A stretch of 64,000 nt of DNA from DASQFI01 sp963780895 (GTDB lineage Bacteria; Acidobacteriota; Vicinamibacteria; Vicinamibacterales; SCN-69-37), in contig CAWAEG010000001.1 in assembly GCA_963780895.1 (NCBI GenBank), positions 248,001 through 312,000 of the forward strand, given 5' to 3'. Shown here in pieces: positions 18,132 to 26,772 of this stretch (position 1 is its first letter; every line of letters starts with the position of its first letter). The notes beneath the pieces were generated by a model, which was given only the letters and a program-made list of their open reading frames with translations, did no database searches and was not told the DNA's origin. The translations under genes were made by a program, and so were the position numbers.

Positions 18132-18477
18132 GACGACCCTGAGCTGGTCGGCCCATGCCGTTGTCGTCGAGAGCACGGCCGGGACCGATCGCTGTTATGT
18201 CGGGCCCGTGGTCCTCTGCGAAATCACGTGGGTGCTGCGGGAATCCTACGACCGAACGAAGGCGGATCTGATCAAGACACTCGAGCTCATTCTCGCGACC
18301 AGGCAGTTCGAGATCGGGAACAAGGATGTCATCCGTACGGCACTGGAGGCCTATCGCACCGGACGCGCCGACTTCGCGGACAACGTCATCGGCGAGAGTC
18401 ACCGGCAGGACGGCTGCGCCGAAACAGTCACCTTCGACCGCCGTCTGCGCGGCGCCGCGGGATTCCGGCTGCTCTGA
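18124..18477 (+). pseudogene. VapC-like PIN domain, N-terminally truncated
   Basis: 117 codons whose C-terminal 90 are a PIN domain: VGPVVLCEITWVLRESYDRT (acidic Glu), ADFADNVIGESHRQDG (Asp) and TVTFDRRL (Asp). The N-terminal strand that should carry the first catalytic Asp (LDTNVLVR-like) is missing; the first residues come from the repeat. A DDPE-like trace in another frame at 18132-18143 suggests the true N-terminus was interrupted here. No antitoxin gene is adjacent. Probably inactive. Confidence 0.65.
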
Positions 18478-18554
18478 GGTCGCGACGCTCCGTGTTTGCG
18501 AGCGCCGCTTGAAGACCGCACGGCACCTTCGTGCCGCTCGGCCGGCGAAAGGGT

Positions 18555-18992
18555 TCACGCCGGGGTCGCTGCAGCGGATGCTGAGGCCCCGAGCAAGGCC
18601 GCGGCTTTCTTGACGTCCTTTGGCGCCACCCACAGGAGGGCACCGTAACGACCGTCGGCGACGCTGACCGCATCCATCGCCGTGACGTCGACCTTCGCTG
18701 CCGCCAAACGCTCGAGCAGGTCCGCAATAGCGCCTAGTCGATCCTCGCCTTGCACGAGAAATCCACGCTTCGGCCCAACCACCTTCCACTTCGCCTTCTT
18801 CGCGGCTTGCTTGAAAGCCGAGGGGTCGGCAGGAATGAAGTCCATTTGCGCTCGCCGTCCTTCGGGAAACCCTGAGAACGCAAGCAGGTTGACACCGGCG
18901 TCCTTCAGAATCTGGAGGGCGCGCGCCCCCTCGCCCGGGTTATTCGGTACTGAAATGTAAAAGTAGTCAACGAGCCGAATCGTGTCTGCCAT
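18555..18992 (-). CDS. ACT-domain protein
   Basis: 145 residues from ATG 18992, chosen because a near-perfect Shine-Dalgarno GGAGGTGA lies 6 bases upstream; a TTG start two codons earlier would overlap that spacing. Two ACT-like beta-alpha-beta-beta-alpha-beta units are visible: YFYISVPNNPGEGARALQIL to ~70, and GFLVQGEDRLGAIADLLERL to the end. Stand-alone ACT proteins bind amino acids or similar ligands and regulate enzymes. No enzyme partner lies next to it. Confidence 0.85.
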   Translation of the reverse strand: MADTIRLVDYFYISVPNNPGEGARALQILKDAGVNLLAFSGFPEGRRAQMDFIPADPSAFKQAAKKAKWKVVGPKRGFLVQGEDRLGAIADLLERLAAAKVDVTAMDAVSVADGRYGALLWVAPKDVKKAAALLGASASAAATPA

Positions 18993-19169
18993 GATCAATC
19001 ACCTCCCGGCGATCACGCCGATCCTGTCCCGAACTGCCCTCCGCGATTCCCCATCCCACTTCTGACCGCGGCCCTCAGTTTACGACCACCTGATCGCCCG
19101 GCACGTTCTGCTCCGACGTGAGCCGATGCACCGCGCGATTTCACATTCCCGGGTGGGGAGGAATCGGCC

Positions 19170-19799
19170 ATGAATGCTGTGCTCGCCGTGTTCGCCATCG
19201 CCGTGGTACTGATCTTTCCGGCATCCGCGTCGGCCCAACAGGTCGGCATCAAGGCCGGCATCAGCTTCGCGTCGCTCACGCCCGAGGAAGACGAGGATCC
19301 GGACATCTCGCGGCGGCGCGGCCTGGTGGCCGGCGGCTGGTTCCGCACGACGCCCACCACGCGCATCTCATTCCTGGCCGAAGGCTTGTTCACAGAGAAA
19401 GGTGTGCGGTTCGATAACATTCCATTCGACGTTGACAGCGTGGCGACCGTCGACATCCGTATTCGCTATATCGAGATCCCGCTGCTCGCGCGGGTCAACC
19501 TCACCGACCCGCGCTCGACCACGCGCGTCTTCGTCGTTGGCGGCGCCACGCCGGCGTTCAGGCTATCGGCTCGCGCCAAGGCTGAGGTCGAGGGAGAACA
19601 AGAAACCCGAGATATCAGCGACGACATCGAACCGTTCGATCTCGGGCTGGCCGGCGGACTTGGCGTCGAGTTCGGGCGCGTGCTGATTGAGGCCCGCTAC
19701 ACGCACGGCCTCCGGAAGATCAACGAGGACGACAACGACCCGAACGACCGCATCCAGAACCGCGTCTTCAGCGTCATCGTCGGCTTCCGTGTCTACTAA
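19170..19799 (+). CDS. PorT-like outer-membrane beta-barrel protein
   Basis: 209 residues with GGAGGAA 7 bases before ATG 19170. Residues 1-23 are a signal peptide ending SASAQQ. The mature chain begins VGIKAGISFASLTPEE and shows the amphipathic strands of the porin/PorT-like family (FLAEGLFTEKGVRF, YIEIPLLARVNL, FDLGLAGGLGVEF), ending NRVFSVIVGFRVY with a terminal aromatic. It is a small 8-stranded type outer-membrane protein of unknown role. A large hairpin follows directly. Confidence 0.87.
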   Translation: MNAVLAVFAIAVVLIFPASASAQQVGIKAGISFASLTPEEDEDPDISRRRGLVAGGWFRTTPTTRISFLAEGLFTEKGVRFDNIPFDVDSVATVDIRIRYIEIPLLARVNLTDPRSTTRVFVVGGATPAFRLSARAKAEVEGEQETRDISDDIEPFDLGLAGGLGVEFGRVLIEARYTHGLRKINEDDNDPNDRIQNRVFSVIVGFRVY

Positions 19800-19800
19800 A

Positions 19801-19930
19801 GAGTTTTCGAGAAGCATGTAGCACGCTGCAGGCCGAATTTGCCGCAGCGCGCCTGACGGTCTGCTCAGCGGAAGGCGCGCGAGCGTGCGGCTGAGGCCAG
19901 CAGCGTGCTACATGCTTCTCGAAAACGCTC
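19801..19930. terminator. 130-bp inverted repeat between convergent genes, likely bidirectional terminator
   Basis: Left arm 19801-19829 and right arm 19900-19930 are complementary over a continuous 26-bp core (TTTTCGAGAAGCATGTAGCA and on to GCTGC) around a 70-bp GC-rich spacer. It sits between the stop of the beta-barrel gene (+) and the permease stop at 19960 (-). The outer arms supply T-rich ends on both strands, which fits termination in both directions. Origin as a small palindromic repeat element is also possible. Confidence 0.6.
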
Positions 19931-19959
19931 TAATCAACATCGCCGCCCCGTCGTGTCGG

Positions 19960-22464
19960 TCAGATTCGCATCGCCGAGACCGGATTGATCCGCGCGGCAC
20001 GTCGCGCCGGAAGCCAGCTCGCTGCCAGCACCGCGGTGAAGAGAACGGCCGCGGTCGTTCCCAGCGTGAGCGGATCCTGAGGTGCGATGCCGAAGAGGAC
20101 GGATCGCGCCAGCCGACTGACGGCTGCCACGCCGAGCGCGCCGACGACACAGCCCGCCAGGGCGAGCATCAATGACTCCATCACGATGAGCCATGCCACT
20201 GAAGACGATGACGCCCCAATAGCCATGCGTACCGCGATTTCGCGTCTCCGCTGAGCGACCGTATACGCCAGCAACGCGTACACGCCAGTCACAGCGGTCA
20301 CGAGGCCCGCCGCCGCAAACAACGCCACCAACAGCATGGCGAATCGATCCTGTTGCAGCGTGTCATCCAACAGCCGCTCCATCGTCGTGACGGAGTGAAC
20401 CGGTTGATCGGGGTCCACCTTCAGCGCCTGGCCGCGTGCCGTCTGGGCCAACGCACCCGAGTCGATCGTCGTTCGCACCACGACGTTCATGACCAGATAG
20501 GGGTTCTGCGCATGCGGGATGAAGATCTCCGGTGCCGGATCGCTGCGAGGGCCGCGGTACCTCGCATCGCGGACGACGCCGACGACCTGGCGTGGAGACG
20601 CACTGCCCTGGTAGTCGACGATGAGTGTACGGCCCACGGGATCCTGGCCCTTCCAGGCGCTCCGAGCCAGACTTTCGTTGACGATGATGACAGGCGGCGC
20701 ACCCAGCTCATCTCGACTTGAGAACTCGCGGCCTGACACGAGCGGGAGTCCAAGCGTCGTGAAGTACCCTGGCGTTGCCATTCGAACGTTCGCTTGTGTG
20801 GCCGCGAACCCGTCAGGACGGGCGCCCTCCAGCCAATACGGCCGGTAGAAGTCCGAACCGATCGTGCTCATCGGCAGTACGGTGACCGCGGCGACCGACG
20901 CGACGCCGGGCAACTCGCGGATCGAGTTGAGCACCCGACCGTAGTAGTCGTTTCGTAGCCGGGCCCCTTCGAACCTCGTGACATCGGGCGCGATTCGCAA
21001 CACGAGCAGGTTCTGTACGTCGAAGCCAGGATCGACGCGTTGCAGGCTCGCGAAACTCCGAGCCAGCAGTCCGGCGCCGACGAGGAGCACCACAGTCACG
21101 CCGATTTCCGCGACCACGAGCGCGCGTCGTAGCCGACTCGCGTGCCGTCCAGAGACCGGCGCGCCGTCCTTCAGTGTGGGTGCGATCGCTGTGGACCTGC
21201 CTCGAAGGCCCGGAAGCACCACGCCGATGATGGTGACCAGGAGCGCCAGGGCCAAGGCAAACCACACGACGCTGGCGTTCACGTCCACCTCGTGCAACCG
21301 AGGTATCTCCGACGGAGCAAACGCGATCGCGGCACTCAGTAACCATGCCGTGAAGACGATGGCCACGAGTGCGGTCAGGACGGCGCACAGTGCGGTCTCC
21401 GCCAGATGCTCTCTCACGATGCGTGTCCGGCCGGCGCCGAGCGCCAATCGAATGGCCATCTCCCGCGCACGCGCCGCGCGACGCGCAATCGCGAGACTCG
21501 CCACGTTCGCGCAGACGAGCAAGAGCAAACAAAACACCGCGCCGAACACGAGCAGCAGCTCGGTGCGGCTCGAGCGTACCAACTCCTCTCCGAGCGGCAC
21601 CAACCGAATGCTCCACTCGGAATTCGTGCGCGGATGATCGGCAGCGATGCGAGCCGCGAGGATTTCCATCCTCTGCGTCGCGGCTTCACGCGACAGACCA
21701 GGTTTCAGACGACCGACGACGTGCAAAAAGCGGAAATCCCGCGGCGGCCCGTCGGGGAAGCGCGCGCCAGGATAGGCCTCGCGAATATCCCAGGGAGTCC
21801 AGAAGGCCGCACCAACATCCGGCATGGCAAAGTCGGCAGGCATGACTCCCAGAACACGCCAGTGGCGACCTTCAACGTAGACGGTCCCTCCGACCAGCGC
21901 GGGATCTGCGCCGAGGCTCTGCCACAGACGATGACTCAACACGAGGACCGGCTCCTGGCCGCCGGTCCTGCCGGACGCGATTGAAGGCCGACCCAGGTAC
22001 TCGTGGTCCGCGAAGGTCCGCCCCAGGAGGGGCGCGCGACGGAAGACCTCGAAGAAGCCTTTCGTCACTTGAACGCCGGTGACCGGCGCACTGCCATCCC
22101 GGCCACGCAGCGTTGCCGAGGCAGTCCACCACGCGGTGAGCGCTTTGAATGCATCGTTGGTGACTACCCAATCCTCGACATTGCCCGGCGACGGCCCCTC
22201 GCGCTGGCGATTCTGCGAAGTGTTCGACTCCCAGACCATGACCAGCTGTTCCGGGTCGCCATAGGGCAAGGGTTTCAGGATGACGGCGTTGACCAGAGCG
22301 AAAAGCGTTGTCGTTGCCGCAACGCCCAGACCGAGGAGCAGAGACACCGCCAGGATAAATCCAGGTGCGCGCACCAGCGATCGAAGAGCCCGTGCGAGGT
22401 CATGCCCGGCGCCGACGATGACGAGATCCCATATGCGATCGACGCTTCGTGGTCTGTCCGACAT
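19960..22464 (-). CDS. ADOP-family MacB/FtsX-like permease (intact)
   Basis: 834 residues, uninterrupted. TM1 is PGFILAVSLLLGLGVAATTT, followed by MacB_PCD, FtsX helices (LVCANVASLAIARRAARARE, LTALVAIVFTAWLLSAAIAF), a second MacB_PCD domain (QRVDPGFDVQNLLVLRIAPD) and the final three helices ending ARRAARINPVSAMRI. It is the only full-length ADOP in the window and shows where the two broken copies at 1.6-6.7 kb should continue. No PadR gene is coupled to it. An inner-membrane protein with no known substrate. Confidence 0.92.
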   Translation of the reverse strand: MSDRPRSVDRIWDLVIVGAGHDLARALRSLVRAPGFILAVSLLLGLGVAATTTLFALVNAVILKPLPYGDPEQLVMVWESNTSQNRQREGPSPGNVEDWVVTNDAFKALTAWWTASATLRGRDGSAPVTGVQVTKGFFEVFRRAPLLGRTFADHEYLGRPSIASGRTGGQEPVLVLSHRLWQSLGADPALVGGTVYVEGRHWRVLGVMPADFAMPDVGAAFWTPWDIREAYPGARFPDGPPRDFRFLHVVGRLKPGLSREAATQRMEILAARIAADHPRTNSEWSIRLVPLGEELVRSSRTELLLVFGAVFCLLLLVCANVASLAIARRAARAREMAIRLALGAGRTRIVREHLAETALCAVLTALVAIVFTAWLLSAAIAFAPSEIPRLHEVDVNASVVWFALALALLVTIIGVVLPGLRGRSTAIAPTLKDGAPVSGRHASRLRRALVVAEIGVTVVLLVGAGLLARSFASLQRVDPGFDVQNLLVLRIAPDVTRFEGARLRNDYYGRVLNSIRELPGVASVAAVTVLPMSTIGSDFYRPYWLEGARPDGFAATQANVRMATPGYFTTLGLPLVSGREFSSRDELGAPPVIIVNESLARSAWKGQDPVGRTLIVDYQGSASPRQVVGVVRDARYRGPRSDPAPEIFIPHAQNPYLVMNVVVRTTIDSGALAQTARGQALKVDPDQPVHSVTTMERLLDDTLQQDRFAMLLVALFAAAGLVTAVTGVYALLAYTVAQRRREIAVRMAIGASSSSVAWLIVMESLMLALAGCVVGALGVAAVSRLARSVLFGIAPQDPLTLGTTAAVLFTAVLAASWLPARRAARINPVSAMRI

Positions 22465-22521
22465 GTCGGTAAAACCCCGGTTTCCTCGAGTACGCCCGCG
22501 CGCGAAATCAGGTGCCGGCGA

Positions 22522-24456
22522 CTATATATCGTTCAATCTCTCAACGTTATCGTTACTACCAGGGCCGGCGCCCACGCGGAAGAACTCGTCCGCGGCGACG
22601 TGCTGAAATCCACAGCGCCGCGCGAAACCCGGATCCTGAGGACCGGCACCGATGTAGAGGCACCGACCCGGATCGAGGTGGTGCCGCTGCACGCAGAGGA
22701 CGCCCAGTCCAGGCAGCGGCTTCCGGCACCAGCAGATCGGCGGTCCGGCCGGATGCGGACAATCGACCGCTTCGATCGAGACGCCGAGCCGCTCGGCCAT
22801 CATCGCGTCGATGTGCCTGGCAGCGTCGGTCGTCATGGTGCCTTCGGCGATCTCCGGTCGCCAGCCGAGCGCGATGATCAAGTACCCACTCTGCGAGAAG
22901 CGGGCAAGCACTGCGGCAGCCTCGGTCGGCACGTCGAGATCGTCAGCCGATCGCGGCGTGCGGTGGCCGCCGCGGCTGCGGCGCAGCACGCCGTCGGCCC
23001 AGATGATGACGGCGCGGTTAGACCACGCTGGATCGGCCTGTCGCACGAATCGCACGTGATCGATCTCGGCGAACCCCTCGGACACGTCGGGCGGCTCGAG
23101 CTGGCGCTGGTAGCGGAAGAGCACACCTGGGGCGAACACACCGGGATCGCGCGGCGACGTTCGCCGGATTTCGTCTGGCTCGAGGAGCCGTCCGTAGCGC
23201 GACACCATCCGCGTGACGGCGTTGGTTTGCGCGTCCACGATGTCTGTCGTGAGCCACAACCCACGGACGCGGAGGCCGAGCCGAGCCGCCGTGTCGAGGA
23301 TCGGCGCGCGCGCCTGGCGTGTCACATACGTGTTGTCCGCGACCACACGCGTGCTCCCCGAAGCCACCATCCTGCCCAGTCGAGACGCGAGCGCCGAGAG
23401 CGATCCACCGGTCTCGTCCCGATTGAGGCGCGTGTAGCCGCGCTGGACCAACGACGTCGCGAGAGTGCTTTTCCCGGCCGCCGGCACCCCCATGATGAGC
23501 ACGAGCTCCCCGACCGCCGGCGACACCACGGCATGTGCCTTGGCAGCGGGAGTCCGGCGCAATCTCGCCCCGGCGGGCACACGTTCGTCAAGTCGCGCAC
23601 GGTCGTCATCGGTCAGTTGCACCTGGTACGGGTGCTTGATCCGGGTGGCGGTTTCCACGCGTGTGGGACCCGGAACCGGCAGCACGACGACGGCCAGGTC
23701 CAACAACCAGGCGAGCGCGATGTCCTGGGCCGTCACGCCATGCCGGCGCGCGAGATCCGCGAGCACCGGATCGCGCTCGAGCGCTCGTCCCTTTCGCACG
23801 CCGCCGAGCGGGCGATGGGCGATCAGCTGAATGCCGCGATCGATGCAGTACTGCACGACGCCGCTCAGAATCTCGCGGTTGTGAAACACGTTCAGCTCGA
23901 TCTGCACCGCGTCGACCGAGGTGATTTGCTGCGCCATCTCGATCTGGCCGCGGCTCACGTTGCAGAGCCCGATCCGCTCGATCGCGCCGGCGCCTTTCAA
24001 CGCGGCGAGCGCGCGTACGCTCGTCGCCAGCGGCGTACGCGGATCGGGTGCGTGCAGTTGATAGAGCGCGATGCGTTCCACGCCGAGCGCGCGCCGGCTG
24101 GCGTCACAGGCCGCCGCCAGATGCGTGGCCCGGCCATCGGGGACCCACTGTCCGCCTGGCCGCGTCAGCCCACCCTTCGTTGCGACGATGACGCGCGAAC
24201 GGTCGCCGGACCAGGTCTCGATCGCACGGGCGACGAGCCGCTCGTTGTGCCCCACGTCGGACTGATCGAGGCAGTACGCGTCCGCCGTGTCGAGGAACGT
24301 GGCGCCGGCGTCGAGCGCGGCATGGAGCACGGCCATGGCGCGATCGTCGTCGCGATCGGGCAGCGTCGACAGGCGCATGCAGCCCAACCCGATCGGGCGC
24401 GTCGCCGGCGGCCGGATGTCAGGGGCGTGCCGGTATGATTCGGTCGGAGGCAGCAT
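22522..24456 (-). CDS. Aldo/keto reductase-polynucleotide kinase fusion with degenerate HAD domain
   Basis: 644 residues from ATG 24456. Residues ~15-290 are an aldo/keto reductase with the tetrad Asp56/Tyr61 (LDTADAY), Lys94 (VATKGG) and His135 (YQLHAPD). Residues ~315-470 resemble T4 Pnkp 5'-kinase: Walker A GVPAAGKS (323-330), NRDE at 346 and VVADNTYVTRQAR. Residues ~480-640 align with the Pnkp/HisB HAD phosphatase, but the nucleophile Asp is Trp (VIIWADGV), motif II lacks its Ser/Thr (LIIALGWRPEIAEG) and motif IV reads YIGAGPQD; only CRKP is kept. So reductase and kinase look active and the phosphatase dead. The start overlaps a divergent small gene. Confidence 0.85.
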   Translation of the reverse strand: MLPPTESYRHAPDIRPPATRPIGLGCMRLSTLPDRDDDRAMAVLHAALDAGATFLDTADAYCLDQSDVGHNERLVARAIETWSGDRSRVIVATKGGLTRPGGQWVPDGRATHLAAACDASRRALGVERIALYQLHAPDPRTPLATSVRALAALKGAGAIERIGLCNVSRGQIEMAQQITSVDAVQIELNVFHNREILSGVVQYCIDRGIQLIAHRPLGGVRKGRALERDPVLADLARRHGVTAQDIALAWLLDLAVVVLPVPGPTRVETATRIKHPYQVQLTDDDRARLDERVPAGARLRRTPAAKAHAVVSPAVGELVLIMGVPAAGKSTLATSLVQRGYTRLNRDETGGSLSALASRLGRMVASGSTRVVADNTYVTRQARAPILDTAARLGLRVRGLWLTTDIVDAQTNAVTRMVSRYGRLLEPDEIRRTSPRDPGVFAPGVLFRYQRQLEPPDVSEGFAEIDHVRFVRQADPAWSNRAVIIWADGVLRRSRGGHRTPRSADDLDVPTEAAAVLARFSQSGYLIIALGWRPEIAEGTMTTDAARHIDAMMAERLGVSIEAVDCPHPAGPPICWCRKPLPGLGVLCVQRHHLDPGRCLYIGAGPQDPGFARRCGFQHVAADEFFRVGAGPGSNDNVERLNDI

Positions 24457-24619
24457 GATGGTGAGATTCAAGATCTTCAAGAGTTCAACGAAGTCCTGGG
24501 CCAACCTCTGCGACGAAGCGGCGGCGTTTGCGTCAGAACAAGGGCGCGAACGCCTGATCAATGTATCGGTCTCAGAAGATCACAGCAAAGGCGTGATCAT
24601 CGTGTGGTATTGGGAGTGA
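24455..24619 (+). CDS. Small conserved-looking protein of about 54 residues
   Basis: Starts at ATG 24455 or 24458 after a CGGAGG ribosome site and ends at TGA 24619. The sequence (MVRFKIFKSSTKSWANLCDE ... EDHSKGVIIVWYWE) has the helix-then-strand plan of short proteins in which a Trp-x-x-Leu helix is followed by NVS and a terminal VWYWE strand. Its start codon overlaps, on the opposite strand, the start of the reductase-kinase fusion. I recognise no named family. A real gene is likely from the ribosome site and non-random composition. Confidence 0.6.
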   Translation: MMVRFKIFKSSTKSWANLCDEAAAFASEQGRERLINVSVSEDHSKGVIIVWYWE

Positions 24620-24716
24620 TTCCCTACGATCAAATCAACAACCCACACTCTCTCTATCGGGGTATCGGTCCAGTAAGATGACGCTGGTCCCAGGCTCAGG
24701 TGTCCTCATCGAATCG

Positions 24717-25787
24717 ATGCGAATCCCGGCAACTCTGCTCTCGGTCGCCACGTGCACCGCTCTTCTTTCCGCGGCACCGCAGGATTTGTCCGGCCGAATC
24801 GATACCTTCATCCAGGGCGAGATGAAGAGGTTGAACATCCCGGGCATTTCGCTCGCCGTCGTCACGAACAAGCAGCCGCCGCTGGTGAAGTCATACGGCC
24901 TCGCCAACATCGAGCATCAGGTGCCGGTCAGGCCGGAGACCATCTTTCAGTCCGGCTCGGTGGGCAAGCAGTTCACGAGCGCCGCGGTCATGCTGCTGGT
25001 CGAGGACGGCAAGGTGGCGCTCGACGAGCACGTCGAGAAGTACCTCGGCTCCGTTCCAGACGCGTGGCGCACGCTCACTGTTCGCCACCTTCTGACACAT
25101 ACCGGCGGACTCACGGACTATCCGAAAGGATTCGATCTTCGTCGCGACTACACCGACGACGAGCTGCTCAAGCTCATTCAGGGCGTGCCGCTGACGTTTC
25201 AACCTGGTGAGAAATTTCAGTACAGCAATCTCGGGTATGTGACCCTCGGCATTCTGATCGGCAAGGTCACCGGCCGCTTCTACGGAGAGCTGCTGCAGGA
25301 ACGGATTTTCAAACCGCTCGACATGACCACGGCCCGGATCATCAACGAGGCCGATATCGTCCCTCACCGCGCCGCCGGGTATCGGCTCGTGCTCGGGCAA
25401 CTGAAAAACCAGGCCTGGGTGTCGCCGACGATGAATATGACGGCCGACGGCTCGCTCTATCTGTCCGTGCTCGACATGATCAAGTGGGATGCGGCGCTCC
25501 GTGCCGGCACCATCCTGAAGAAGTCGAGCCTTGATGCTTCATGGACGCCGCTCACGCTCGCGGGCGGCGCACGGCATCCTTACGGATTTGGGTGGGCGAT
25601 GTCGGCGCCAAACGGTCACTGGCTGATTTCACACAGCGGCGGCTGGCAGGGCTTCGTCGCACATATTTCGCGGTACGTGGACGACGGTCTGACAGTGATC
25701 GTCTTCGTCAACCGGACGGCCGTGAACGCCGAGGCGCTCGTCACGGGTGTCGTACGCATCGTCAATCCCGAGCTGGTCGCGAAGTGA
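24717..25787 (+). CDS. Secreted beta-lactamase-family serine hydrolase
   Basis: 356 residues from ATG 24717, chosen because it places a signal peptide (MRIPATLLSVATCTALLSAA) at the terminus; ATG 24678 is a longer alternative. The class C/DD-peptidase-like fold has Ser-x-x-Lys in FQSGSVGKQFTSAAV, the Tyr motif in FQYSNLGYVTLG and the third motif HSGGWQGF. Family members include D-aminopeptidases, esterases and penicillin-binding-like proteins, so antibiotic hydrolysis cannot be assumed. Periplasmic location is expected. It stands alone in its transcription unit. Confidence 0.9.
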   Translation: MRIPATLLSVATCTALLSAAPQDLSGRIDTFIQGEMKRLNIPGISLAVVTNKQPPLVKSYGLANIEHQVPVRPETIFQSGSVGKQFTSAAVMLLVEDGKVALDEHVEKYLGSVPDAWRTLTVRHLLTHTGGLTDYPKGFDLRRDYTDDELLKLIQGVPLTFQPGEKFQYSNLGYVTLGILIGKVTGRFYGELLQERIFKPLDMTTARIINEADIVPHRAAGYRLVLGQLKNQAWVSPTMNMTADGSLYLSVLDMIKWDAALRAGTILKKSSLDASWTPLTLAGGARHPYGFGWAMSAPNGHWLISHSGGWQGFVAHISRYVDDGLTVIVFVNRTAVNAEALVTGVVRIVNPELVAK

Positions 25788-25820
25788 CCGTATGTCGTGC
25801 GTGAGCCGATTGTCAGCGGG

Positions 25821-25915
25821 TCAACCGCGCTCCGGTTTCGGATGGAGGAGCATCCAGGACGTGCCGAACCTGTCCCTGAGCATCGCAAAGCGAGAGGCGA
25901 AGAAGGTGGCGTGAC
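25821..25915 (-). pseudogene. VOC/PhnB-like C-terminal fragment
   Basis: The minus frame ending at TGA 25823-25821 reads ATFFASRFAMLRDRFGTSWM followed by LLHPKPERG. DxFGxxWM is the closing strand signature of PhnB-like VOC proteins. No start codon or upstream VOC half is present in the same frame, so about 30 codons of a decayed gene remain between the serine hydrolase and the phosphopantetheinyl transferase. Nothing else is seen in the 213 bp between those genes. Confidence 0.5.
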
Positions 25916-26000
25916 TGGCTCGATGCACGTTTCGGCTCGAAAGCCGCTGCATCGACGCAGAGCTGAAGCATCACGTCCATCGCGCGCATTTCTGCTCCAT

Positions 26001-26762
26001 TCAGCCGTCTATCCACTCCCTCGCTACTATGTGCGGCGCCGCTAGAGATCGCATTGCGAGTGCCAGACGAAAGCATGGCGCAGGTGAAAAAAGATGGAAT
26101 CGCCATTGCGCGTCATCGTTGCACGGGTTCTTCGACTGTGAACGCTCGGCTCCACCCGGACCATTTGTGAACCCTATCGTGCCAGGGGACGTCAGGTCGA
26201 ACGTTGTCGAGTCGAGTGGCTGCGCAAGGCCAAGGCCGATCGCCTTGCCGTATGCTTCCTTCAATGTCCAAATGTCGAAGAAGCGATCACGCCGAACGTG
26301 CGCCGGGCAGGCGGCAAGTTGCTCGACTTCGGATCGGGAGAAGCGGCTGGCGGACAACGAGTCGATTTCGCTTGTGGGGTCAACCCGTTCAACGTCAATT
26401 CCAACATCGCGACCAATCGCCACGACGCACGCGACCAGTCCCCTCGTGTGTGAGAGGTTGAAACCGAACGACGGTGGGTCGAGGGCTGGCTTTCCACGGT
26501 CAGTCCTGATGAAGCGCCACGATGATGGCGCCTGCTCACAATAGCGAGACAGCGACCGACGCAACAACGCGTGCGCCAGTGCGAAGTCGCGTCGATCCCA
26601 CGGAAACCGGAACCGCTCGTATCGAGCACGCTCATCCACTGACAAAATCTCTAACGCATCAGAGAGGCCCGTGTCGTTGACGGTTTCAGTCAGGCAGAAC
26701 CAGACGTGGACGTCTGATGGTCCAAGTGGCTCGCCTCCTGACCCGTGTGCTGTGTGCGACAT
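26001..26762 (-). CDS. Sfp-type 4'-phosphopantetheinyl transferase
   Basis: 253 residues with the three Sfp-family motifs: FGFNLSHTRGLVACVVA, VGIDVERVD, and FFDIWTLKEAYGKAIGLGL (Mg-binding Asp and Glu, plus WxxKEA). Such enzymes transfer the phosphopantetheine arm from CoA to Ser of carrier domains. It is the last gene of the PKS/NRPS operon, 10 bp after the adenylation gene, so its substrates are presumably the three carrier domains encoded upstream (in the DH-FkbH fusion, the discrete ACP and the PKS). Confidence 0.95.
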   Translation of the reverse strand: MSHTAHGSGGEPLGPSDVHVWFCLTETVNDTGLSDALEILSVDERARYERFRFPWDRRDFALAHALLRRSLSRYCEQAPSSWRFIRTDRGKPALDPPSFGFNLSHTRGLVACVVAIGRDVGIDVERVDPTSEIDSLSASRFSRSEVEQLAACPAHVRRDRFFDIWTLKEAYGKAIGLGLAQPLDSTTFDLTSPGTIGFTNGPGGAERSQSKNPCNDDAQWRFHLFSPAPCFRLALAMRSLAAPHIVAREWIDG

Positions 26763-26772
26763 GACCTCGAGA

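Noticed and set aside
22003..24438. 811-codon open frame on the plus strand opposite the reductase-kinase fusion and permease
   Set aside because: Its translation is Arg/His/Asp-rich with no domain, and it lies antisense to two clear protein families. High-GC DNA leaves such antisense frames open.
24717..25787. Antibiotic-resistance beta-lactamase
   Set aside because: The fold is shared with many esterases and peptidases, and nothing in the sequence or neighbourhood points to beta-lactam hydrolysis.
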